Origin: Mytilus trossulus
Lineage: Eukaryota; Mollusca; Bivalvia; Mytilida; Mytilidae
Direction of reading: 5' to 3'
Length of the DNA: 64,000 nt
Assembly (NCBI RefSeq): GCF_036588685.1
Contig: NC_086374.1
Coordinates: 74,646,457-74,710,456, forward strand
Shown: positions 10,583-21,800 of the stretch, piece after piece
How positions within the stretch are numbered: position 1 is the stretch's first letter
Layout of the letters: each line of letters begins with the position of its first letter
Position numbers and translations under genes: made by a program
The notes under the pieces: generated by a model
Database searches by the model: none
What the model was told of the DNA's origin: nothing
Seen by the model: only the letters and a program-made list of their open reading frames with translations

Positions 10583-13500
10583 CTGAAATAAACAAAATAA
10601 ATTAAATAATAATAAAGATGTAGCGACACAATATTGTATATATAACTTGATGATGCTGCATATGTGTCATTAACTGATGATACTAATAAATCAATATCAT
10701 AACATTTTTCATCAACAAACTTAAATAAATCTGATGGCAATCAACAACAACCAATGAATAACAGTTTTATAACAAAACTAGTAGAACGAACAAACATGAA
10801 TCAATTCTGAAGAACAGACGTCATGTTTCTTCTGGTCCAAGGACACAGTTATCGTCCTTTGCTTTTCGTTGTCTAATATAGTCCCAAGTGTAAACTTGCA
10901 AGTTTTTTCTTAAACTTTCCCAATTCATTTTTTTATATTTCATGCATGAAACATTAAGTAAGGGGATGCATTTACACGTTTTTTTTTAATTTGGGTGCTA
11001 AATCTTTATAAGTAGTGATTTGGTCTAGTAAATAGGGTAAATAAAAATAGTATGTCTGAAACTGTCAAATAGAATTTTTGACCCCCTTTGCATATAATTT
11101 TCCATATTTTGAGTTAGAGCTGGTAGACTTTTCTTAATATTATTTGTACCAATTATAGTTTACTACACTGAAGAGATATTTTTAATTTTAATTTAATGTC
11201 TGAAAGAAATGCAACTACGAAATAATTGTGTTTTCGGGCGTTCTGATTCAGAGTGCTCAATTCCGATCTTAATTTACTATGATTGTTAGTTTCGTATGGT
11301 AGTACCGACAGTTGATGGTTCTATCTAAGCACTCCAGTTTTCTCCACAAATAAAAAATGACCCGGTGTTATATAGCCATTCTTCCCCCATGCCAGTTTTT
11401 CCCCCGGGGGAAAGACTGGCATGAGCCAATATTTCCCCCGTGGAAAGTTTGGATCATTGCCATTCTTCCCCCGCGGAAAATTGACAATACGTATACATAT
11501 AGTCACTTTTCCCCCATGCCAATCTTTCCCCCTATATTATAGATATCACTGTAGATATATACACGTCTGAAAATTAACTCGAACAGTGTTAGAAATAGGT
11601 TTATAGATACAAATTTTTAGTTCTTTTACATGAACAAAAGTCTGTCTGCAGGTTTATCAGTCTATCTATGTTTCAACTAATCTGTCTTTCTTTGTGTCCC
11701 CTAGTCTTTATACATTCTCAACTGCATGTCTGTCTGTATGTCGACAAGTCTGTCTACATATTCACCCGTCTGTTCACATGTTTACCAGTCTTTCTACATA
11801 TTCAACCGTCTGTTCAAATGTTTACCAGTCTGTCTACATATTCATCCGTCTGTTCACATGTTCACCAGTCTGTCTATGCTCACTAGTCCGTCTATATTTT
11901 CACTAGCTTTGAAATAAGTTTCAGTAACTGCGAGTTCTTTTATTTCGGTGTTTTGTTTCTATTGTTTTTATGTAAGTGATTATTGTGCAACGTATCAACA
12001 TTTTTAGTGAAGCCAATGTCAACTGATATTTTTTTTCTTGCGGTGTGCTGTCCTAGGTTGGGTTCATTGGGGAGGGTTGAGTTTATGGCCATCACATTGT
12101 TTATGCACCAATGCCCATTCGAAAGCCAGGAACATGTAGTACCGGTTACAGTGGTTGTTGTTGGTTCATATCGTTTGAGTTTGGGTTTTTTGTAAATTAT
12201 TTTGTAATCAATAAGCCTGTTAGTTTTGTTTGTTTTGTTCCCTTATTTGTATGGTCGGAGCATTTTATAGCCGACTATATACAATGTATGTTTTTTTTCT
12301 TTTGGAGGCCGTACGGTGGCCTTTTATTACTTACTACCAGGTCCGTGTAACTCCGGTGGATATTTGTATCATAAGTGCTAGATCGTGGTCGACCATATAT
12401 ATACACCATTAGGGCAGGTGGAATATTTTTGTAGATCTTGTACAGCGAGTCACAATAATAGAGGTAGTTCCTGTACTTCCGATCCAAGTTTCCACTGCAC
12501 GTCTCCCATGCTGGTTGGAGAGGGGGTTCATATCTCCCCTAGGTTTGATGAAGTTTCACACTTATCGGACTTCTTCTCCTGAATGAAAGCTTAAAGGCGA
12601 TGAGTATTTTTCTCTATCCATGCCTTTGATGGGTACTTTTACCTTGTGGTACAAAAATGATTTATCATGTAAAGTCAAAATCTTCAAACTGACCAGAAGT
12701 TGTTGTATTCAGTAGGTCAATGATACCAAGGGTTCACGATTGAGAATGGATGTGATCACTGCATCAGAATGTGCTTCGTGTGTATGTATACATGGTGTAT
12801 ATAAATACATATCAATTTATATTAATACGATGAAGCTTTGGTACCGCTAAACTAATCAAAAAAGATAATATTCTTTTTTCAGGATAAAAATTTCTAACTG
12901 ACGTCGCCGACGTTATAAGTTTATAAAGGGGAAAAAATAGATTATCATGCCGCAAAGTGGAAAAATTGGCCTGATCCTCGTTTTCCCCCTATAACGTTGA
13001 GGGGGAAAAGTTGGATCATGCCAATTTTTCCGCGGGGAAATATTGGATCGATCCAGTTTTTCCCCCCGGAAAAATTGGCATGGGGGAAGAATGGATATAG
13101 GACACCGGCGCCTAGAAATATGATCACATATAAAACTATAAAACATAGCCTTAAACACGAGTCTCTCTATTTAAATTTGAAAATTTAACTGTCTCGAGTG
13201 GATAACTATTGTATTACACGAAATTTGGTGGTGCAATCTGTTACTCTAATAATTTTCTAGCAATATGTAGGCAAACTAATTCCTTCCTTTCGAATGATCT
13301 GCAAAAAAAGAGTTCTTTCTATGACACGTCATCAGGCATGGTCGCCTTTTTCATGCTGTCACAATAGGAAATTCAGAGAAAAGCAAGAAAATTCGACGTT
13401 ATAATCGGATTTTAACCAATGAAAAACTGAGATCAACCGAACCACATGCTGATTATTTTTTTTATACAATGTGTGCAGAAAGGAATAAATTGACGAAGAA

Positions 13501-16500
13501 TTAGAGAAACTCTTTTCTAAACTGATTTAACACTTTACCTGTTGCTCTGTTAATCCCCAAGACATTCCAACTGTAAAACAAAAAAAATAAACTTATCATT
13601 TTCAAAAAAAATCTTACAACTAAAAATAAAATGTAAATTCAGATCATCAGCAATTTTTTCTTAGATGTGAATGAATGAATGATAAATCTTTATTGCATTA
13701 GCATTATTCATTTTACAACCACTACAAATACGATCGTTTCAAGGAATTTTGTCATAGCGACCAGTTTCTAAATATAATATTAAGCTTCCAAACTTTTGAG
13801 CACTGCTACGGATTGACAGAATATGTGTTACGGTGAAACAGAAAATAATACAGCAATGGCCAAATTTTATAATTTTTGACTATCAACTACAGTACTAGTA
13901 ATTGTTTTAATGTTGACCGTCGCCATTTGTTTACCATTATCTTCAAAATTGCAGCAATGATTCAAAGGCATTTTAAGGTTTTGTTTCAGAATAATGATAA
14001 ACCATGTCAAACATCTTGTAAATCTGTTTGGAAAAAAAAGCAATAGAGTCTGAGAGAACATAGTCTATTATTCCGATAACGTACCCGATTGTTGTATGAC
14101 TTTGACATCAGGATCCGTTGAAAATAAAGTTGCAACATCTACGTCCGGTAATGTCTTCAACCAAAGGCGTTCTATTCTTTCAGCTGGCCAGTCAGAACTG
14201 GCTCCAGTGTAAAACATTTCATCCGTTATTTGTAAATAATTTTTGCTTGTAGTAGTATAAGGCCTCCAAACGACTGTCGGATTTACTGTTGGGTAACTTG
14301 GGAAAATAACGAAAAAACATTATTGAATACATGCTCATTGCATTAGCAGAACAAGTTTTGTTGTGTACATTCGTATTTTGTTACAGTTTTGAAAAATGTT
14401 ATTACTAATAACTAATAACTAATTTGTTTATCTTCAAATTTTAAATAAAATAAATAACAAGCTTTTGTAATTCTCAATATCTCCGCTTCGAGCGTTGAAT
14501 AGTGATAGATCGTTGCGTTCATTCGATTGAACATACGACTATCTGCAAATTGCTCTTTCGATTTTCCTTAAACCAAAAAGTGAATTTTTATGAAACTATC
14601 ATAGAATCTGCAGTACTTCATTTCGTTGTGCTTTTTCAATTTTTGAATGGAATTGTTTTGGAGGTTTCCCATAACGCACACACACACAAATATTTAATTG
14701 CATTTTATTTTCGAAAAAGGTGGATATTTTCCAGATTATATGAGCATTTGGACCGTATGCGTAAGGCCTAGAAAGTATACATGTACGTATACTCGTAGAG
14801 TCCGACCATACACGTACAGACGTTCCAGTATACTCATACCGGTTAGTACAAACTGGACCATATAATTATGACTTGTATTTGGACCATATGGGTTAATTAA
14901 AGACAAATATTGATCAACATCGTTTATTGAGTTTTACAAATTAGTTTTATTACAATTAGACGAATATAATGAAATAGTGAACATTCAATCAATTGAAATT
15001 CAACCTTTATTTAAATTAGTTGTCCGTCTATCTGAATCTTATTGTGGCACTCTCACACAGGGTGACACTTGCTGACACAAAAAGGTCAGATTTTTTTATA
15101 TTTACATGTTTTGTTCCTTGCCAGCAAGAGAAAAGCTTGTTTATTTTGAGATAGCTGATACAATGAAAATCATTCTGTTTTACAATGTGCCGTTTCAATT
15201 TCGCGTGTCAAAAGTTCTTTATTACCCATATAATTTTAAGAGTTTTCATATTTTCTCAAGGTATTTTCAACATTATTTTCCTCTATAATTTCTATCCAGT
15301 ATCTTTGAGGGTTTTGTAGTAATGCTCCTAAATTCCAACATTATGTTAACTTCCGATGCATGTAAGTTAAAACGTCAATGAGCATAATTATGTCATGTAT
15401 TACTGACATGCTAAATACAGAAGCTAAACAGATTAAATTAACGTGAATTATTTAGATAGTTCAAATATTGAGTTTTAATTTCATTTACAATTAAATTTTT
15501 TTTTTATTAATTCGAGACTTCAGTTATGCGGATCTTTAATGTACATTTGTACCTTAACGTAAAATGTAAGCATTTGTACTAGTACATTCCGACTGAATGG
15601 TTTTTTTTAAAGGACGCATACGGTCCAAATACTCATTTGTTCTGGAACAGTTATATTATAAAAAATAATACATAAATAAATACAACTTACCCATGATACA
15701 AAAAAGTTCGTACTACTTGATTTATTCCAGCTGAAATTGCTACTGGAAGTTGACACGACGCTGTGTTTTGGTTGGTTAATATACAAGCTATATTGGTGGT
15801 TTGCATACTCATTGAACTTTCAGAAAAAGACGTTTCGTCAACATCGAAATTCACAAAATTTAGAAATGTCAATCCAGTTCGACTGTGATGATTAGCCAAT
15901 GATATTATAGCTGACGTCATTAGGTCGTTAAGTAACGATCTTACTGCTTTACAGAAGTTAAATAAATGGTTCGAAAATTGTGGAAAATAGTATGATTGTA
16001 ATACGTTCTCTAATAGATGATTATTATGTCTATATCTCTCTTTTGAAACATGAGAAACAACATTATTGAAGATTTCTTTACATGATGTGTCATTTTCAGT
16101 TCTGTTTGTCAACATTGGAATCAACAAATCTGACTTAAAAGCTAAATAATCACAATGCAAGAAGCTTGTAACGATATGGGAGTCAATACTTATCACATCA
16201 CCGTCGTATACAGGTCGAAAGGGGTGCCACAAATGTTCGGTTAATTCATGTGATAAGTTATACAGATTTTCTCTTCCAGCACTTCTCAAGCATACCCAAA
16301 CTATGTGTTCAACGGGTATATTATTGGTTGATTTAATACTTCCGCAAAGGTTTTCTAGTCTTTTACGATGGCTTTCGAAATTAAAATTATATCCAGCAAT
16401 GGGATTTAGATACGACTCTCCGTCATACGAAATAGCTCTGTTGAAAAAATATCTACTACGAGGACTCATCAAATGTACTGATGCCATGATTTGGTCTGCA

Positions 16501-17117
16501 ACAAGTAATATATTATCCGGATTCCCACTGAAATCTTTGATGTTATTTTTTATCCATTGTAAAGCAGCTATTTGGTCTAAAATTCCTAAATTTTCTTTAA
16601 TATGTCCTCTCATTGAATAAAATCCGAATATTCCCAAGCGATAGTTTATCGTGACAATTACTGCATCAAGTGTTTTTGCAAGTTCAACACCATTTATGTA
16701 ATTGCCCGACCCAGAAATAAAATTTCCCGAATGAATCATAACAATTACGGGAATATTCCGGTTTTCCTTTACGAAAAGCATTGGCTTAAAAATATTAAGT
16801 GTCAAGCAATCTTCGTCTCCTATGAAAGTTTTGTTATCTATTGTAGAACTCTGAATACATACAGAACCATAACCAGAAGCAATAAATACATCTTTCCATG
16901 GCAACACAGGTTCAGGAGGTTCAAACCTTTGACTTCCTGTTGGAGGCTTAGCATACGGAATTCCTCTAAAGACAGCTACTTCAGAACTTCCTGATAAAAC
17001 CTTAATTCCTTGCAATGGTCCGATATCTGATTTAACTACAACTTTAGAAGTCCTACCAGCATCTACCATACAGTAGAAAACTTGGATACAGCCATAAATA
17101 TAAAGCAACCAGTCCAT
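10322..17117 (-). CDS. Transmembrane cholinesterase-like pseudoesterase (neuroligin/CLAM type), 4 exons
   Basis: Exons on the minus strand are 17117-15691, 14296-14085, 13570-13539 and 10582-10322. All junctions are GT-AG and the phases (2, 1, 0) keep one frame, giving about 643 residues. The ATG at 17117 has A at -3 and G at +4; codons further upstream have no ATG. Layout: signal peptide (1-20), carboxylesterase type-B fold (about 25-545) ending in the usual final helix ('ERLWLKTLP'), short juxtamembrane stretch, transmembrane helix (about 561-582) and a basic ~60-residue cytoplasmic tail. Catalytic residues are missing, so a role in adhesion or ligand binding at the cell surface, as in neuroligin, gliotactin or neurotactin, is inferred. 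The C-terminus ('HADIDA') is not a classical PDZ ligand. Introns 1 and 3 carry transposons. Orthology to neuroligin itself is not claimed. Confidence 0.85.
11385..11535. repeat. Intronic cluster of TTTCCCCC/GGGGGAAA motifs
   Basis: It holds 'tttttcccccgggggaaaga' (a near-perfect palindrome), three further 'tttcccccNNNgaaa' units and 'catgccartttttccccc' blocks. A sister cluster in opposite orientation is at 12950-13095. Both are in intron 3 of the pseudoesterase gene. Confidence 0.65.
11645..11915. repeat. ~40-bp minisatellite, about 5-6 copies
   Basis: The unit is built from 'accagtctgtctacatattc' followed by '(a)ccgtctgttcacatgtt'. Copies diverge towards both ends ('ctcactagtccgtctat'). 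Open frames in all three frames are by-products. Confidence 0.8.
12170..12340. repeat. Mussel repeat fragment with 'gaggccgtacggtggcc'
   Basis: It resembles the 51190-51320 stretch ('gaaggccgtacggtgacc', 'aaggcc..tta'), which I recognise as a frequent Mytilus repeat. It lies in intron 3 of the pseudoesterase gene. Confidence 0.4.
12950..13095. repeat. Second TTTCCCCC/GGGGGAAA cluster, inverted
   Basis: It carries 'gggggaaaagttggatcatg', 'ccaatttttccgcggggaaa', 'cagtttttccccccggaaaa' and 'ggcatgggggaagaatgg'. The reverse complement resembles 11385-11535. The pair suggests two insertions of one small family or a split fold-back element. Confidence 0.65.
13539..13570 (-). CDS. Exon 3 of the pseudoesterase: 32-nt micro-exon
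   Basis: It lies between a 'TTGTTTTACAG' acceptor and a 'CAG|GTAAAG' donor. With the leftover G of exon 2 it reads VGMSWGLTEQQ, the juxtamembrane linker. It converts phase 1 to phase 0, exactly as exon 4 requires. Confidence 0.75.
14085..14296 (-). CDS. Exon 2 of the pseudoesterase: end of the esterase fold
   Basis: The acceptor is 'TTTTCCCAAG' and the donor 'G|GTACGT'. It completes the split Gly codon of exon 1 and encodes 71 residues including 'VVWRPYTTTSKNYLQI' and 'ERIERLWLKTLP'. These match the W-P-x-Y...Y-L and terminal W-x-x-x-L-P blocks of type-B carboxylesterases, which confirms the splice. Confidence 0.85.
14740..15636. mobile_element. Fold-back element, ~0.9 kb, 'TTTGGACCRTATG' motif
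   Basis: The left end 'atgagcatttggaccgtatg' is matched by the right end 'catacggtccaaatactcat'. Further copies of the motif (e.g. 'tttggaccatatg' near 14878) lie inside the left arm. There is no ORF of note. It lies within intron 1 of the pseudoesterase gene. Confidence 0.7.
15691..17117 (-). CDS. Exon 1 of the pseudoesterase: signal peptide and esterase domain
   Basis: Family landmarks in order: 'FRGIPYAKPPTGSQRF' (50-65), Cys87 and 'GDEDCLTLNIF' (100-110, a conserved disulfide pair), 'VIVMIHSGNF' (124-133, oxyanion-hole region where HGG has become HSG), 'VTINYRLGIFGF' (155-166) and 'NLGILDQIAALQWIKNNI' (176-193). The nucleophile elbow G-E-S-A-G, expected after 'NPDNILLV', is replaced by A-D-Q and is about three residues short before 'ASVHLMSP'. 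The usual acid region ('DEG') and the catalytic His region ('HGDE') are not recognisable. The exon ends CATGG before GTAAGT at 15690. A possible 5' UTR acceptor ('TTTATTTCAG') lies near 17165. Confidence 0.9.
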
Positions 17118-18766
17118 TATTCTAATTAATTCAATCAATTTACAAGTTGTGCATGTTCTTTACTGAAATAAAAATTAAGTATTATATGTTATAGGATCAG
17201 ATTACAACAATGTTTAACGAGAAATTTTCTACTTCATAGATTTTGACATGATTTGGAAAGTTTAAAACAACCTTTAATGTTAAGAAAAACATGAACACAT
17301 AAATACTCCTTTTTTCTCGAGAAGCCTAAATATGATCTACAGATCTGTAATATTAGGGAAAGTGTTTACATTTAAACATCAAAGAAACAGTAAATCAAGT
17401 CTTTACTGATCGTGTATGTACCTTCTCACAAGGGAAAGTGAAGCACTGACATAACACAGAATCAGATGACGAGAAAAACATTCGGAAATCATTTTCTTAT
17501 CAAAACTATTTAACCGATATATCTAACTAAATAATTAAAAACGAAGAAAGAGTACGACACTGCCCGCTCTATCTTGATGACACACAGTAATGCTGATTCA
17601 ATTTGGTATTTGAAAAAGTGACACACCAAACAAATAAAGACATTGTGGCATACAACTTCCCAGTTTGATTTCGAAGTGAAGTGGAGAGATGTTTCCCGTA
17701 CTTAGTCAATCTTGTATTTGCACGCCTATTATGGCATACGAGTTTTTAAGAGAACGACCATTTTACTTCAAGGGGCGGGGATGGTTTTTCACAACAACAA
17801 AAAAAATATTGAGATCCCCAATTTGATGAAAAAATATTCTGGTCAAGCAGATCGCATTTTTTTTTCTGAATTCACATTTTCCCCATACTTTAAAGTGTTT
17901 AAATTTTGAAAACGAAAAAAATAATTTGATAGATGCATTGAAAACTATTAAAAGAAAATCTGACTAAGAAGAAAAAACGTAATTTGGACAGTTACTTTCG
18001 TAGTGAACTAGATTTTTTCTATCAGAAATCATCACAAATGATCACAAATCTTAACCGAATTACATACACGCAATTACAAAATATACATTGTCTCGAAATA
18101 AACCAAAAAATCGAAATATTTAATATGCTTTAGAAGTAGGAAGAAATGTGTATACCCTTAAAATAATTTGAGTGCGTAAATAGCATGGTAGCAGTATAAA
18201 AGTGTGCAAGAATATGTTAAAAAATTCTTGTATCTATGACATACCAATATTTTTACATTATTGCTATCCTTATTCTGTTTGATAATTCGTAAACAACACG
18301 AACATGAATTAAGTCTTTACCAAATACGTAAACATCAAAATACAAGAAATAACACCTTGACCGGTTATTTTCCATATAAGGGGGTAATGATCAACAACCA
18401 TCGTTAACAAATTGTCATCTCATAAACATGACGTCTGTTGTCAATTTCTTTTGATACAAGTTGTTCATTATTTTTTATCATTCTTGTTATTCAATAAGTC
18501 TTCTTTTCACCTACACAAGAGCTAATTGCTTAAGAATCCCGTTTGTTTATGAAGGACCGAAGGGCTAACAAACATTTATTAGAAGATTCAATACACATGT
18601 ACGTACGTAGAACATGTCAAATACATGTACATATTAATGGTGATACAATTAAATGTGTACTGTAGACAGTCGAATCTGTAGTGCACGTACTTCTATAATT
18701 TGTTAGTTTATGAAGTTTAGTAATGATATCATAAATTTAAAGGATAATATGTTTTAAAGTACTGTT
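17118..18766. other. Upstream region of the pseudoesterase gene, with a repeat fragment
   Basis: 17118-17165 is probable 5' UTR. 17735-17920 holds 'gatccccaatttgatgaaaa' and 'tcaagcagatcgca', which also occur inverted at 41570-41640 and are a familiar bivalve repeat. No TATA box or further exon could be defended. Confidence 0.45.
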
Positions 18767-18846
18767 TTAAAGATGTATATGAACACGCATGCATACATTT
18801 GTATGTAAGTTACAGGTTAAAGATGTATATGAACACGCATGCATAC
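18767..18846. repeat. Minisatellite, ~46-bp unit, first cluster
   Basis: The unit contains 'aagatgtatatgaacacgca' then 'tgcatac(atttgtatgtaagtta)caggtt'. About two copies here and three at 19170-19292, on either side of the hairpin at 18848-18974. Confidence 0.75.
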
Positions 18847-18847
18847 T

Positions 18848-18974
18848 TAATGAATGGCTATTATCTATTTTGAATTTATTGAACCATAAAACTAATTTTT
18901 GACTCTTCACATTGAATAATCCGCGATTAGTTTTATGGTTCAATAAAATCAAAATATATTATTGCCATTCATTA
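18848..18974. repeat. 127-bp hairpin between two minisatellite clusters
   Basis: The ~47-bp left arm ('taatgaatggc...', '...gaaccataaaacta') pairs with the right arm ('tagttttatggttc...', '...gccattcatta') around a ~33-bp loop. No ORF. Confidence 0.75.
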
Positions 18975-19169
18975 TAAATAAATTTCTATCAAAAATAAGG
19001 CTCAAAGAACATTTTATATTGTTTATATTAACAATAACAACGTACACACATGTTGGCGTATGAATACATAACGTCAGAGTGGGCGTGTCGCCATCAAAAT
19101 TGACAACATTGAAAATAAAACTAATATTTTTAACCAATCAGAAGACAGTAAAAACACCAAATTTATTTA

Positions 19170-19292
19170 TATTTGTATGTAAGTTACAGGTTAAAGGTGT
19201 ATATGAACACGCATGCATACATTTGTATATAAGTTACAGGTTAAAGATGTATATGAACACGCATGCATGCATACATTTGTATGTAAGTTACA
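19170..19292. repeat. Minisatellite, ~46-bp unit, second cluster
   Basis: Three copies of the unit at 18767-18846, with 'gtaagttacaggttaaag' joins. One copy has a duplicated 'gcatgcatgcatac'. Confidence 0.75.
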
Positions 19293-19474
19293 AGAATAAT
19301 ATACTGACCGAGCAAGAAAAGTATTAATCTTTATATTATTCTAGTGAAAGTGACTGAGGTATAGAAATATGGTCAACTTTGGACTTTTCCGACTGTCAAA
19401 ACCAATAAAAATTTTGCAAAATACCTAGTACATGAAATAAGGGCTTTATATTCTTTTTGTTTGTTTATTAGTGA

Positions 19475-19600
19475 TATATTGAATTGAATGCTTCTTTTTG
19501 TAGTTTTATTTGGGTGTAAAAGCGTTGACCGAAGAGCATTTTTATGAAGTGCACAACGGCCAACGCCTTTATAACCCTATTAAACATACATTCATAATAT
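19475..19600. repeat. Relative of the hairpin segment of the 51-64 kb units
   Basis: 'gaattgaatgcttctttttg' and 'gtaaaagcgttgaccg' match 53153-53200 and 62148-62195. Here the second stem half is decayed ('cggccaacgc'). Confidence 0.6.
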
Positions 19601-20100
19601 GACAGTGTTAAACATGTAAGCGGGACCCCCCTCCCCCCCATTTCCCCCACTAAACTGGGACAGAAGTGTTACAGTACAACAGGGGATCGAACTATAAAAA
19701 TCAATTGAAAAAGGCTTAACTCATCAGACGGAAACACATAGAAATACATCTAACATACATGTAGGGTGGACGTGGTCATAAAGCAATTTGTCGGTATTCG
19801 GACTGTCACCCCGATGTGTTTTTGTTATTGATCTGAACTCTCACTGTTGCTAAAGGGATACGAACACATAAACTGAGATTAAAATCATTTTCACATAACC
19901 TACATGTAGTTAAGCTTCCTTCCTTTAAACCTCTAATTTCATCAACGTTTCCCCCTTTTTTCTCTGCGCTGTGTACAATCCGCCACAGTAATTCACATGT
20001 ACATATATAAAAACCCATAAGTCTCTCGAAAACAGTCTATTTTCTTATGTTTCACCAAGTCGTTGTCGCAGTTATTTCACATGCTATCGATAAGTTGTGT

Positions 20101-20320
20101 TTACTTGTATAAGATATGCAAAAACAGTAAACCAAATGTGCATTCAAACTCATAAGTCGAAAAGAAAGTGACAACACCATGGCAAAAAAAGACAAAGAGA
20201 CAAAAAGACAAACAACTGTATACTAAGTACAAAACAGAAGATAAATGATAATGTCTGAGGAACATGAACCCCACAAACAGCTTGAGTGATCTCAGATGCT
20301 CCCTATTCTGCACCCGTTGT
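20101..20320. repeat. Dispersed repeat, family R3
   Basis: It shares 'aactcataa(g/a)tcgaaa', 'acaacaccatggc', 'gacaaacaa' and 'gaaccccac' with 46530-46775 and, more distantly, 23330-23560 and 26110-26340. Confidence 0.65.
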
Positions 20321-20526
20321 ATTGCTATTATATATAATTAAACGTTATAAACTGTCCCTCTAGTAAGTAACTCAACTATGAAAAGTTTACATTCTGTTTA
20401 AAAAGAAATTAACGCTTAAAGTTAAAAATGTTCACGACAAAAACTCTATCATGTCTATATATTCATTCCCTTGTCCAGGTGATATACATTTATTGCCTAT
20501 AATACATTTAAATAAACACATTTGTA

Positions 20527-20780
20527 TGCCCCATTTATGGGCATTATGTTTTCTGGTACGTCCGTCCGTTCGTCCCGCTTCAGGTTAAAGTTTATGGTCG
20601 ATGTAGTTTTTGATGAAGTTTAAGTTAAGTCCAATCAACTTAGTACTACTATATGATCTGTCTAATTTTAATGCCAAATTAGAGGTTTTCCTCCATTTTC
20701 ATGGTCCATTTAACATAGAAAATGATAGTGCGGATGGCATCCATGTACTGTGGACACATTCTTGTTTCTAGAGGTTATTG
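20527..20780. repeat. Dispersed bivalve repeat ('atttatgggcattatg' type)
   Basis: 'cccatttatgggcattatgt', 'gtccgtccgttcgtcccgct', 'tttttgatgaagttt' and 'aatgatagtgcggatggcat' form a sequence I recognise as widely repeated in mussels. 'cccatttatggg' is a terminal hairpin. Confidence 0.6.
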
Positions 20781-20879
20781 GTGTGTACACTGATGATATC
20801 ATGATCGATGTAAATACATCATTTCAATATATTTGTCTTAGAAAAAATCAAATGTTAGCAATTTAGAACGTTTGTTAAT

Positions 20880-21800
20880 CATACCCTGTTCTAACCAGAA
20901 AATATTAAAAAAACGTATCCTGTCCTAAACAGAAATATTGAAAAGCATACCCTGTTCTAGACATGCTCATGAAATGTATACCCTGTTCAATAGATATAGG
21001 AAGATGTGGTGTGAGTGCCAATGAGACAACTCTCCATCCAAATAACAATTTAAAAATTAAACCATTATAGGTTAAAGTACGGCCTTCAACACGGAGCCTT
21101 GGCTCACACCGAACAACAAGCTATAAAGGGCCCCAAAATTACTAGTGTAAAACCATTCAAACGGGAAAACCAACGGTCTAATCTATATAAACAAAACGAG
21201 AAACGAGAAACACGTATATATTACATAAACAAACGACAACTACTGTACATCAGATTCCTGACTTAGGACAGGTGCAAACATTTGCAGCGGGATTAAACGT
21301 TTTAATGGGCCCAAACCTTCTCCCTTTTTCTAAAACAATAGCATAACATCACAACATATAAAAACATACGATAAAATATCAATTAGCAGACTTAACTCAA
21401 TCAAAAAACGTATGATTACACAAAGAACGAATAAATTTGATCTTCGATATCTGAATACAAATGCACAGTTAATTAAATATTAGAGACAAACAGTCATGAC
21501 CAAAAGGCTATCAAACAAATTCAAACACACTGAGAAATATTTAACCAATCAATGTTCACTTTAGAAAAAAACCGGTTTTCCGTATAAAAAAGATGCTGTT
21601 CTAGACACGGGTTCTTGGTTGTATCTTTAACAGTTAAATAAGCAATCCTGTACTAGACAAATACTTCATTTAAAAAATACCCTGTTCTAACCAGCAGGGC
21701 ATGAAAAAGCGACCCTCTTCTAACCAGCAGGACATAAAAAAGGGACCCGTATCTAACCAGCAGGTCATGAAAAAGGGACCCTGTTTTGCGGCACACTCAT
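20880..21800. repeat. ~35-bp tandem array split by an R4 insertion
   Basis: Units built on 'accctgttctaaccagcagg' + 'catgaaaaagggacc' occupy 20880-20988 and resume at about 21593-21800. The gap is filled by an R4-type mobile repeat, so the array pre-dates the insertion. Confidence 0.65.
20989..21592 (+). mobile_element. Dispersed mussel repeat, family R4
   Basis: It starts 'atagatataggaagatgtgg', then 'tgagtgccaatgagacaact', 'cggccttcaacacggagcc' and 'gattcctgacttaggacagg'. The same start recurs at 63927 and is cut by the window end. I recognise it as one of the commonest Mytilus repeats. No ORF was seen. Confidence 0.7.
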
